Assembly (NCBI RefSeq): GCF_000472545.1
Contig: NZ_KI421432.1
Coordinates: forward strand, 603,540-667,539
DNA length: 64,000 nt
Direction: 5' to 3'
Source: Burkholderia sp. WSM2232
GTDB lineage: Bacteria > Pseudomonadota > Gammaproteobacteria > Burkholderiales > Burkholderiaceae
Numbering within the stretch: the first letter of the stretch is position 1; every line of letters begins with the position of its first letter. The position numbers and the translations under genes were made by a program. This document shows, piece after piece, positions 25,668 through 33,280 of the stretch. The notes below the pieces were generated by a model, which was not told the origin of the DNA, searched no databases, and worked only from the letters and a program-made list of their open reading frames with translations.

Positions 25668-26867
25668 ATGGATTTCCAACCCGATCCCGGCCTCGGTGCG
25701 TTCCGCGCGGAGGTCCGTGCGTTCCTGCGCGAGCATCTGCCGCGCGACCTGGCGGGCAAGCCGGTCGGCAGCGTTCGCTCAATGCGTCCGGATCTCGTGC
25801 GCTGGCAGAAAATTCTGAACAGCAAAGCCTGGGGCGCGCCCTACTGGGCGAAGAAAGATGGCGGCACAGGCTGGAGCGTGTTGCAGCGGCTTGTGTTCGA
25901 CGAAGAGTGCGTGGCGGCAGGCGCGCCCACGCAAGACGGCTTCGCGCAAAAGCTGCTCGGACCGGTGCTAAACGAATTCGCGTCTGAGGAGCAGAAGGCC
26001 GCGCATGTTCCGCACATTCTCGATGGCGAGCGTTTGTGGTGCCAAGGCTTTTCCGAGCCTGGTTCGGGATCGGACCTTGCGTCGCTGCGCACCCGCGCCG
26101 AGCGCGACGCAGATTGTTATGTCGTCAACGGCCAGAAGATCTGGACGAGCTATGCACACGAGTCCGACTGGATTTTCCTGCTGGTACGCACCGACACCGA
26201 GGTGAAAAAACAGGCCGGCATCAGTTTCCTGCTGGTCGACATGAAAACGCCCGGCATCACTGTGCGGCCGATCCGCAGTATCGACGACTGTCATCACCTG
26301 AACGAAACGTTCTTCGACAACGTGCGCGTGCCGGTTGCTAACCGGGTAGGCGCGGAAGGCGACGGCTGGAAAATCACCAAGTTTCTGCTGAATAACGAGC
26401 ATGCGAGCGCGGCCGAGCTGCCCTTGTTGCGCCGCTATCTGATGCAGTTGCGAAAGCTGGCGACCGTGCAACGTGTCGGCGGCGAGGCGCTGATTGCACA
26501 GCCGGCCTTCGCGTTGCGGCTCGCCCGTCTGGAAGCGGAAGTCAACGCAATTGCGATGATGGTTCAGCGGGTCGCGGCGATGGAGCAGGACCACAGCCCG
26601 GCGGCGCATGCGCTCGGATCGATTCTGAAAGTGCGCGGTACAGAGTTGCAGCAGCGTATGAGCGAGTTCATGGTCGAGGCGCTCGGCGACTACGGCGCCG
26701 TTGCGTACCCTGAGCCTCATGACCCCTGCCATGACGAGCCGTTGCCGTTTCAGGACCTCGGCCGCGGTGTGGCCAACGAGATGTTCTTCCGCCGGGCGTC
26801 GACGATCTACGGCGGGACCAGCGAGGTCCAGCGCGGCATTATCGCAAAGATGCTGTTTCAACTCTAA
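25668..26867 (+). CDS. Acyl-CoA dehydrogenase, FadE-type, likely subunit of a heteromer
   Basis: The 399-residue protein has EPGSGSDLASLRTRA, NGQKIWTSYAHE and the C-terminal YGGTSEVQRGIIAKML. In that last motif the catalytic Glu of YEGT is Gly, common among long, mycobacterial steroid-type FadE proteins. It lies 14 nt from a second dehydrogenase gene. Paired acyl-CoA dehydrogenase genes of this kind often encode alpha2beta2 heterotetramers for side-chain oxidation of steroids or bulky acids (established for Mycobacterium ChsE pairs). The same arrangement here is inference. Confidence 0.88.
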   Translation: MDFQPDPGLGAFRAEVRAFLREHLPRDLAGKPVGSVRSMRPDLVRWQKILNSKAWGAPYWAKKDGGTGWSVLQRLVFDEECVAAGAPTQDGFAQKLLGPVLNEFASEEQKAAHVPHILDGERLWCQGFSEPGSGSDLASLRTRAERDADCYVVNGQKIWTSYAHESDWIFLLVRTDTEVKKQAGISFLLVDMKTPGITVRPIRSIDDCHHLNETFFDNVRVPVANRVGAEGDGWKITKFLLNNEHASAAELPLLRRYLMQLRKLATVQRVGGEALIAQPAFALRLARLEAEVNAIAMMVQRVAAMEQDHSPAAHALGSILKVRGTELQQRMSEFMVEALGDYGAVAYPEPHDPCHDEPLPFQDLGRGVANEMFFRRASTIYGGTSEVQRGIIAKMLFQL

Positions 26868-26881
26868 GCCGCCTGCCGATC

Positions 26882-28036
26882 ATGAACTTCAATCTCAATG
26901 CAGAGCAGCAATTGCTGCAGGACAGCGTCCGTCGTTTTGTGGAGAGGGCATACAGCTTTGAAGCCCGCACTGCGCTCATCAACGCGCGTTCCACATGCGA
27001 CGCGGCGCATTGGCAAACTTTCGCAACGAACGGCTGGCTGGCTGCGGCGCTGCCTGACGCGTACGGCGGTCTTGGCGGCACATTGCTCGATACCGTGCTG
27101 ATCGCGCATGAATTCGGCCGTGGACTGGTGACGCAGCCGTATCTCGGCTGTGCCGTGCTGGCCGCACAAACGCTGCTGGCGGCGGGCACACCTTCGCAGA
27201 ACGCATGCTGGCTGCCGCAACTCGCCGACGGCTCGCGCAAGTTCGCGCTTGCGTACAGCGAGGCTCAGTCGCGTGGCTTCCCGGAAACGGTGAGCTTGCG
27301 TGCGAGCACAACGTCGAATGGCTATTCGCTTAGCGGCAGCAAAACGCTGGTGCTGGGCGGCGCCGACGCGCAGAGTTTCGTGGTGTCGGCCATCACGCCC
27401 GACGCAGACGGCATCACGCTCTTTCTCGTGCACGCGGACACGCCGGGCCTCTCGCGCCGTGTTGTGCCGCTGCACGACGGAAGCTTTGCCGCCGAACTCG
27501 CGTTCGGCCAGGTGCAGGTCACGCGCGATGCCGTGCTAGGCGAACGGGGCAAGGGCTTGCCCGCGCTGCGCGTCGGTTTGGCGCACGCGACGGCCGCACT
27601 CTGCGCGGAACTGGTCGGCGCAATGGAAAAGGCGATTGAACTGACGGCCGAGTATCTCAAGGTGCGCAACCAGTTCGGTGTGCCTATCGCCAGTTTCCAG
27701 GTATTGCAGCATCGCATCGCGGACATGGCCGCCGAAATGGAACTCGCGCGCTCGATGCTGTACGCGCTTCTTGAGTCAATCGAAAACGGCGACGAACCGG
27801 CGCGGCTGCGCGCCGTATCACAGGCCAAGTCGATTGTCGGGCGGGCGGCCCGCTTCGTGTGCGCGCAAGCCATTCAGTTGCACGGCGGCATTGGCATGAC
27901 GGAAGAGTACCAGGTCGGTCACTTCTATAAACGGGCAGTCGTGGCCGACGTGCTGTTCGGCAGCGGCGATGCACATGACGCCGCGTGTGCGGCACAGCTG
28001 CAAAAAGATCTGCTTGAAAAGGAAAACCACGCATGA
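26882..28036 (+). CDS. Acyl-CoA dehydrogenase, likely partner subunit
   Basis: The 384-residue protein has the N-terminal domain, the middle beta domain (GYSLSGSKTLVLGGADAQ) and the C-terminal helical domain (VRNQFGVPIASFQVLQHRIA, QLHGGIGMTEEY). Its FAD and substrate motifs are degenerate, and YEGT is absent (FGSGDAHD instead), as in the non-catalytic subunit of heteromeric dehydrogenases. The stop overlaps the MaoC start by 4 nt. Confidence 0.87.
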   Translation: MNFNLNAEQQLLQDSVRRFVERAYSFEARTALINARSTCDAAHWQTFATNGWLAAALPDAYGGLGGTLLDTVLIAHEFGRGLVTQPYLGCAVLAAQTLLAAGTPSQNACWLPQLADGSRKFALAYSEAQSRGFPETVSLRASTTSNGYSLSGSKTLVLGGADAQSFVVSAITPDADGITLFLVHADTPGLSRRVVPLHDGSFAAELAFGQVQVTRDAVLGERGKGLPALRVGLAHATAALCAELVGAMEKAIELTAEYLKVRNQFGVPIASFQVLQHRIADMAAEMELARSMLYALLESIENGDEPARLRAVSQAKSIVGRAARFVCAQAIQLHGGIGMTEEYQVGHFYKRAVVADVLFGSGDAHDAACAAQLQKDLLEKENHA

Positions 28037-28488
28037 AAAGTTTCGAGAAGATTGCGGACTTGCAGCCGCTCGTCGGCGAGGCGATCGGCACGAGTGACTG
28101 GCTGCTGATCGACCAGCAGCGCATCAACCAGTTCGCAGACGCAACGGGCGATCATCAATGGATTCATGTAGACGTCGAGCGTGCCAGGCAGGGGCCGTTT
28201 GGCGGCACCATCGCGCACGGCTTTCTGACGTTGAGCCTCCTGCCTGCGTTCCTCGCTACCGCATTCGAGATCAAGGAAACAAGGAGCGGACTGAATTACG
28301 GCCTGGACAAGGTGCGCTTCATTGCGCCCGTGCCGGTGAATAGCCGTCTTCGCGCGCACTTCCGGCTCATGGATTGGACGGCAGTGAACGGCGGCGGCGC
28401 ACAGATAAAGACCGAGATGACCGTTGAATGCGAAGGCGCCGAAAAGCCCGCGTGCATCGCCGAATCGATCACACGGCTCTTTCCCTGA
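28033..28488 (+). CDS. MaoC-like (R)-specific enoyl-CoA hydratase
   Basis: The 151-residue hot-dog-fold protein has the hydratase-2 motif: FADATGDHQWIHVDVERA, then GPFGGTIAHGFLTLSLLP. The Asp and His of the catalytic dyad lie in this stretch. It hydrates trans-2-enoyl-CoA to the (R)-3-hydroxy product and could replace the unusual crotonase at 21091. Translationally coupled to the upstream dehydrogenase. Confidence 0.9.
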   Translation: MKSFEKIADLQPLVGEAIGTSDWLLIDQQRINQFADATGDHQWIHVDVERARQGPFGGTIAHGFLTLSLLPAFLATAFEIKETRSGLNYGLDKVRFIAPVPVNSRLRAHFRLMDWTAVNGGGAQIKTEMTVECEGAEKPACIAESITRLFP

Positions 28489-28523
28489 CGTTCCCCTTTG
28501 ACAATGAATCAGGAGACATTCAC

Positions 28524-29423
28524 ATGAGTATTCGTTTCGACGGAAAGGTCGCGATCGTGACGGGGGCGGGCGCTGGCCTCGGCCGCGCTCACGCGCTTGC
28601 TTTCGCTGAGCGTGGGGCGAAAGTCGTCGTCAATGATTTCGGCGGCGCGCGCGATGGCACCGGCGGATCGTCTGACGCCGCGCTGGCTGTGGTCAAGGAG
28701 ATTCGCAGGGCTGGCGGTACGGCCATTGCCGACGGCGCAAACGTGGCCGACTACGAGCAGGTGCAGGCGATGGTCAAGCGGGCGGCAGCCGAGTTCGGCC
28801 GCGTCGACATTCTCGTGAACAACGCGGGCATCTTGCGCGACAAGAGCTTCGCGAAGCTCGAGATGCGCGATATCTGCGCGGTGCTGGACGTGCATCTGAT
28901 GGGCTCCATCAATTGCTCGAAGGCCGTGTGGGAGATCATGCGCGAACAGGCCTATGGGCGAATTGTGATGACCACGTCATCGTCGGGCATGTATGGCAAC
29001 TTTGGCCAGGCGAACTACGGCGCGGCCAAGATGGGCGTGATCGGCCTCATGAATGCGCTGACCACCGAGGGCCGCAAGAACAATATCAAGGTGAACACGA
29101 TCGCGCCGGTCGCTGCCACGCGCATGACCGCCGATATTCTGCCGGAAGTAATGTTGCAGCGAATCCAGCCCGAGCGCGTGACGCCTGCCGTGCTGTTTCT
29201 TGCGAGCGATGAAGCGCCGTCGAAGACTATCGTGGCGGCCGGCGGCGGCGCGTTTGCGGCTGCGACGGTGGTGGAAACCGAGCCGGTGCTGCTGCCCGAT
29301 GAAGAGGTCACTCCCGAAGGCGTTGCGGCACGCTTCGGCGATATCGCCAACTGGAGCACGGCGCGCGCCTACGACGAATCGGGCCATCAGGTTCAGGCGT
29401 TTCTCAAGCTCGTGTGCGGCTAA
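28524..29423 (+). CDS. SDR-family 3-hydroxyacyl-CoA dehydrogenase, HSD17B4/MFE-2-like
   Basis: The 299-residue protein has the Rossmann motif VTGAGAGLGRAHA, NNAGILRD, and the catalytic SSSGMYGNFGQANYGAAK (Ser, Tyr, Lys). The 299-residue length and the C-terminal extension fit the dehydrogenase unit of peroxisomal multifunctional enzyme type 2, which uses the (R)-3-hydroxy product made by MaoC-type hydratases. AGGAG precedes the ATG at 28524. Last gene of its operon; a strong terminator follows. Confidence 0.9.
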   Translation: MSIRFDGKVAIVTGAGAGLGRAHALAFAERGAKVVVNDFGGARDGTGGSSDAALAVVKEIRRAGGTAIADGANVADYEQVQAMVKRAAAEFGRVDILVNNAGILRDKSFAKLEMRDICAVLDVHLMGSINCSKAVWEIMREQAYGRIVMTTSSSGMYGNFGQANYGAAKMGVIGLMNALTTEGRKNNIKVNTIAPVAATRMTADILPEVMLQRIQPERVTPAVLFLASDEAPSKTIVAAGGGAFAAATVVETEPVLLPDEEVTPEGVAARFGDIANWSTARAYDESGHQVQAFLKLVCG

Positions 29424-29453
29424 TAGATAAGAGAAGCAAACGCACGGGCTCCA

Positions 29454-29483
29454 AGGTCGCCGCGATGTGCGGCGGCCTTTTTG
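29454..29483 (+). terminator. Intrinsic terminator of the 24475-29423 operon
   Basis: An 11-bp stem with one G-U pair (AAGGTCGCCGC / GCGGCGGCCTT), a 5-nt loop, and a run of five T's (29479-29483), 31 nt after the SDR stop. This is the clearest intrinsic terminator in the window. Confidence 0.85.
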
Positions 29484-29552
29484 CATTGAGCGCGTCGCGA
29501 AGTCTCCGGTCTCCGGCCTCGCTTCACGGCTCATGGCGTGACGTTGTGAATC

Positions 29553-29639
29553 ACCGAACCACCGGACCACCGGACCACGGAACCACGGAACCACGGAACC
29601 ACGGAACCCGGAACCACGGAACCACGGAACCACGGAACC
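29553..29639 (+). repeat. 8-bp tandem repeat (ACGGAACC), 11 units
   Basis: Ten 8-bp units plus one 7-bp unit of ACGGAACC. The first three are variants (ACCGAACC, then ACCGGACC twice). The array is not in a gene and is likely prone to slippage, so copy number may vary between strains. Confidence 0.85.
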
Positions 29640-29730
29640 AACAGACACCATGCCCCGCATGGCGCGCAATGCACCGCGCGCCACGGGCCTCGAGCGTTGA
29701 CGTAACACAACGCCTCATCACCTCATCACC

Positions 29731-30876
29731 TCACTCAAGATGCCGCGAAATTATCAGCTTCTGAATGTGGCTTGTCCCTTCATAAATCTTGCAAATCCGC
29801 ACGTCGCGTAAAAACCGTTCGACAGCGAAGTCGGTCAGATAGCCGTAGCCGCCGTGAATCTGTAGGGCGTCCGAGCAGACCTTTTCGGCAATTTCGCTCG
29901 CGAACATCTTGGCAATGGACGCTTCCTTGATGCAGTCGGCCCCCGTGTCCCGCAAACGCGCGGCATGAACGCAATACTGCCAGGCGACCTCCACCTGCGC
30001 GGCCATATCCGCAAGGTCGAACGCCACGCCCTGGAGTTTGATGATGGGCGCGCCATAGGCTTCCCGTTCGCGCGCATAACGCACGGCCGCATCCAACGCG
30101 GCCCGCGCGACGCCCGCCGCAATGAAGCCGATGCCGATCCGGCCGTCGCAAAGCCCGCCCATTACGGTGCGATAACCGTCGCCCTCGGCGCCCAGCAGAT
30201 TCACGGCCGGCACGCGGTAGTCCTCGAGCGAAATCTGCGCGGTATGCGCGGTGTGCTGACCAAGCTTGTTTTCGACGCGTGTCACGTGGTAGCCGGGCGC
30301 TTTCGGGTCGATGATGAATGTGCTCGCGCCGCGCTTGCCTGCCGTTTTGTCAGTAATCGCGAACGCGACGCCGACACCGGCCTCGCTTCCGTTCGAGATG
30401 AATTGCTTGGTGCCGTTGAGCACGTAATGGTCGCCATCGCGGCGCGCCGTGGCCCGCAGCGCGGCGGTATCCGAGCCGGCGTGCGGCTCGGTCAGCAGGA
30501 ACGCGCCGATCGATTCCCCACGCGCCATGGCGGGCAGATAACGTTGCTTCTGCTCTTGCGTTCCGTGCTGGACAATGCACATCGCCGTAAAGTTGTGGAC
30601 GTGCACGATAGTGGCGACGCCCGCGTCCACGGCGGCAATTTCATGTTGCGCGAGGCAGAAGTCGAGCACGCCGGTCCCTGTGCCGCCGTATTGCTCGGGA
30701 ATCAGCATGCCGAGAAAGCCGAGTTCGGCGAGCGCCTTCAACTCGTCGCCCGGCCACGCGGACGTCACATCGCGTTGCGCGGCGGTCGGTGCGACGATCT
30801 CGCTTGCCACGCGCCGCGCGGTATTGCGAATCAGCGTCTGCTGCTCGGTGAAGAATGCGTTGGAGGTGTCAGTCAT
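29731..30876 (-). CDS. Acyl-CoA dehydrogenase (canonical)
   Basis: The 381-residue FAD enzyme has all usual motifs: LLTEPHAGSDTAALRATARR, NGTKQFISNGSE and IYEGTSHIQKLIISRHLE with the canonical catalytic Glu. It is closer to short/medium-chain or isovaleryl-type enzymes than the three dehydrogenases upstream. It lies 49 nt downstream of the alpha-methylacyl-CoA racemase-like gene on the minus strand, so the two form an operon. It would act on the 2-methylacyl-CoA epimer the racemase provides (inference). Confidence 0.93.
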   Translation of the reverse strand: MTDTSNAFFTEQQTLIRNTARRVASEIVAPTAAQRDVTSAWPGDELKALAELGFLGMLIPEQYGGTGTGVLDFCLAQHEIAAVDAGVATIVHVHNFTAMCIVQHGTQEQKQRYLPAMARGESIGAFLLTEPHAGSDTAALRATARRDGDHYVLNGTKQFISNGSEAGVGVAFAITDKTAGKRGASTFIIDPKAPGYHVTRVENKLGQHTAHTAQISLEDYRVPAVNLLGAEGDGYRTVMGGLCDGRIGIGFIAAGVARAALDAAVRYAREREAYGAPIIKLQGVAFDLADMAAQVEVAWQYCVHAARLRDTGADCIKEASIAKMFASEIAEKVCSDALQIHGGYGYLTDFAVERFLRDVRICKIYEGTSHIQKLIISRHLE

Positions 30877-30925
30877 GAGGATGTGCCTTCGCGTTGATCA
30901 TGCGTTTCTAATGGTGGGCTGCGGA

Positions 30926-32038
30926 TCAGCCGCCGGACCAGTCGCGCAGCACGGCTTCGTTGTGCTCGCCGCGTCGTGGAATCGGCCCGGGCCGCCCGGC
31001 GGGCGTGGCAGAAAAGCGTGGGGCGGGCGACACTTGCAGAACGCCGTCTTCCCGCAGGTAGACGCCGCGCGCGCGCATGTGGGGGTGATCGGCTGCTTCG
31101 TCGGGAGCCAGCACCGGCGCAAAGCACGCGTCCGTGCCTTCGAGCAGCGAGCACCATTCATCGCGGGAGCGGCTCGCGAAGAGCGCAGCTAGCCGCTCCC
31201 GCAAGCGCGGCCATGCGGAGGGATCGTAAGCTTTGTCGAACTCTGGGTCGGTGCCGAGACCCAGCTTCTCGCGCAACTCGCGATAGAACTTCGGTTCGAG
31301 AGAACCAACGGAGATGTAAGCGCCGTCCGCGCATTGGTAGGTGTTGTACCAGTGCGGGCCATCCAGCAGGCTCTGGCCGCGTTGCACGCGCATGTGTCCT
31401 GAGGCCTGGAGCGCCAGCAGTAGCGACGTCATATGCGCGCTGCCGTCGACAATGGCCGCATCGACCACCTGGCCCGTGCCCGTAGCGCGTGCGTTCATGA
31501 TGCCCGCGAGCAGACCCACGGCAAGGTACATGGCGCCGCCGCCCACATCGCCGACAAGGCTCGGTGGCGTGATCGGCGCTTCGCCCGGTTGGCCTGCGTA
31601 CCAGAGCGCGCCGGACAGCGCGATGTAGTTCAGATCGTGACCCGCGGCGTGCGCAAGCGGGCCGTGCTGTCCCCAGCCGGTCATGCGCCCATAGACGAGG
31701 CGCGGATTGCGTTGCAGGCAGATGTGCGGCCCGAGACCCAGCCGCTCCATGACACCCGGACGCATGCCTTCGATCAGCGCGTCGCACTGCCCCACAAGAC
31801 GCAGCACTGCTTCGACGCCTTCCGGCGTCTTCAGGTCCACGCTCACCGAACGCTTGCCGCGATTGGCGATCTGCGCGCGGCCCAGATCAAGCGCGCCGGG
31901 CTCCGCCTCGGCGCGGTCCACCACGACGACATCCGCGCCGAGGTCGGCCAACAGCATGCCGCAAAAAGGCCCCGGTCCAATGCCCGCGATTTCCAGCACC
32001 TTGAGCCCGGCTAGCGGACCTTGTCTCTTTGTTGTCAT
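30926..32038 (-). CDS. Alpha-methylacyl-CoA racemase (CaiB/BaiF family)
   Basis: The 370-residue protein interconverts (2R)- and (2S)-methylacyl-CoA. It starts with LKVLEIAGIGPGPFCGMLLA. His134 (GHDLNYIALSG) and Asp164 (VGDVGGGAMYLA) are 30 residues apart, as are His126 and Asp156 of M. tuberculosis MCR. This favours racemase over CoA-transferase. A racemase is needed when the substrate carries alpha-methyl branches of mixed configuration, as in isoprenoid acids and sterol side chains. The palindrome at 32096 lies about 59 nt upstream of its start. Confidence 0.83.
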   Translation of the reverse strand: MTTKRQGPLAGLKVLEIAGIGPGPFCGMLLADLGADVVVVDRAEAEPGALDLGRAQIANRGKRSVSVDLKTPEGVEAVLRLVGQCDALIEGMRPGVMERLGLGPHICLQRNPRLVYGRMTGWGQHGPLAHAAGHDLNYIALSGALWYAGQPGEAPITPPSLVGDVGGGAMYLAVGLLAGIMNARATGTGQVVDAAIVDGSAHMTSLLLALQASGHMRVQRGQSLLDGPHWYNTYQCADGAYISVGSLEPKFYRELREKLGLGTDPEFDKAYDPSAWPRLRERLAALFASRSRDEWCSLLEGTDACFAPVLAPDEAADHPHMRARGVYLREDGVLQVSPAPRFSATPAGRPGPIPRRGEHNEAVLRDWSGG

Positions 32039-32468
32039 GGGTGGCTACCTTTTATGGGACGCAACCCATGATAGTGAGCACCGGTAGCCGCGGCTCCCCC
32101 TATTCTTGAGGGGGACAGTGGTGATTCAGAGTCGCCTATGCTTGTACGGATCGCAATGCGGTGAACCGGCGGCGGGTTCGTCGACGAGGCGCGACATAGC
32201 CGAATCTTCAAGCCGTGTTCAGAACGAGCGGGCTGCCAGCTCAAGCGCGACGCGAAAGCAGAAGTGCTGAAGACGGCGCGTGAAGTGCGCGAGACAGTAT
32301 TGGGGCAGTCGGGGCAGCGAAAGCCTGGCCTTCGTGCCATGCCCAGGCCCAAGCCGCTTTCGGATTGCGTGCGTTGCGCGCTGTCCCCGCTCGAGTGACT
32401 GCGCCTTTTCGAGGGACGCGAGTTGCAGTTGCGGCGTCCTGGTTCAACGACAAAACCGAGGATCTCAG
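32039..32468. other. 430-nt divergent intergenic region with palindromic operator
   Basis: It separates the racemase gene (minus) from an SDR gene (plus). The palindrome at 32096-32114 is its only clear element. I see no convincing gene in the remaining 350 nt; it may contain the SDR promoter. Confidence 0.5.
32096..32114. promoter_or_regulatory. CCCCT-N7-AGGGG palindrome, copy 4 (racemase/SDR intergenic)
   Basis: CCCCCT (32096-32101), ATTCTTG, AGGGGG (32109-32114): 6-bp arms as in copy 1. It lies 58 nt from the racemase start and 354 nt from the SDR start, so it more likely serves the racemase-dehydrogenase operon. Confidence 0.65.
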
Positions 32469-33215
32469 ATGAATTTGAAGAACGCGGTAGTGGTGGTGAC
32501 GGGCGCGGCATCAGGTCTCGGTCTCGCGACATGTCGAAGGCTTGCGGCAGCGGGAGCGCGCGTGGTCGGCTTCGATCTTAACCAGTCGAAACTCAGTGAG
32601 GCGCTAGGCCGCGATATGACGGCTATTGCAGTTGACGTGGCCAACGAGTCGAGCGTGAAAGAGGGTATCGACGCGGTTGTCGACCGGCATGGCGCGATCC
32701 ACGTGGCGGTCAGTTGCGCAGGCATCCTCGGGCCCTGCAAGACTGTCTCCAAAGGTCAGTTGTTTCCGTCGGATGTGTGGAACCGGGTGCTGTCCGTGAA
32801 TCTTACTGGCACGTTCAACGTGATCAGGCACGCGGCACTTGCGATGACACATAACGAGCCCGCGGATACCGGCGAACGCGGCGTGATCATCAACACGTCA
32901 TCCGGTGCCGCGCGCCAGGGCCAGATGGGCCAGGCCGCCTACAGCGCGAGCAAAGCAGGTGTGATCGGCATGACGCTTCCCATCGCGCGTGATCTGGCCG
33001 AGCATGGCATCCGCGTGGTATCGGTCGCGCCGGGTCTGTTCGAGTCCGGGATGTCCGCCGGTATGCCGCCGAAGGTCTCAGACGCGCTCGTCGAAAAAAT
33101 GCTGTTCCCGCGCCGCATGGGCAAGCCGGACGAATTCGCGGCTCTGGTCGAGCACATTATTGGCAACGCTTACCTGAACGCGCTGACCATCGACATGGAT
33201 TGCGGCACGCGCTGA
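32469..33215 (+). CDS. SDR-family 3-hydroxyacyl-CoA dehydrogenase, HSD17B10-like
   Basis: The 248-residue protein has VTGAASGLGLATCRRLAAAG, a cofactor loop with Asp after GFDLNQ that favours NAD, and the catalytic INTSSGAARQGQMGQAAYSASKAG. The C-terminal GMPPKVSDALVEKMLFPRRM segment matches type 2 3-hydroxyacyl-CoA dehydrogenases (HSD17B10), which act on branched short-chain and steroid substrates. It supports the reading of the island as branched-acyl or steroid-like catabolism. Confidence 0.87.
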   Translation: MNLKNAVVVVTGAASGLGLATCRRLAAAGARVVGFDLNQSKLSEALGRDMTAIAVDVANESSVKEGIDAVVDRHGAIHVAVSCAGILGPCKTVSKGQLFPSDVWNRVLSVNLTGTFNVIRHAALAMTHNEPADTGERGVIINTSSGAARQGQMGQAAYSASKAGVIGMTLPIARDLAEHGIRVVSVAPGLFESGMSAGMPPKVSDALVEKMLFPRRMGKPDEFAALVEHIIGNAYLNALTIDMDCGTR

Positions 33216-33248
33216 CGGCGTGCCAGACAAACGGCAGCGGCGTCGCAA

Positions 33249-33265
33249 AGCCGCGAATCGCGGCT
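33249..33265. terminator. Short hairpin between convergent SDR and sulfatase-maturase genes
   Basis: AGCCGCG-AAT-CGCGGCT, a perfect 7-bp stem with a 3-nt loop between two converging genes. No U-run follows on either strand, so termination is only a suggestion. Confidence 0.4.
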
Positions 33266-33280
33266 ATCCCACTATCCACA

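Larger units (their letters stand above)
29424..29730. other. 307-nt intergenic region with terminator and 8-bp tandem repeat
   Basis: Between the SDR stop and the convergent dehydrogenase stop there is a strong intrinsic terminator (29454-29483) and an 8-bp tandem repeat (29553-29639). No gene is apparent. Confidence 0.7.

Noticed and set aside
29414..29764. Plus-strand open frame through the 8-bp repeat
   Set aside because: The translation is a repeat product (HGTTEP-like) and begins at the upstream gene's end; not a gene.
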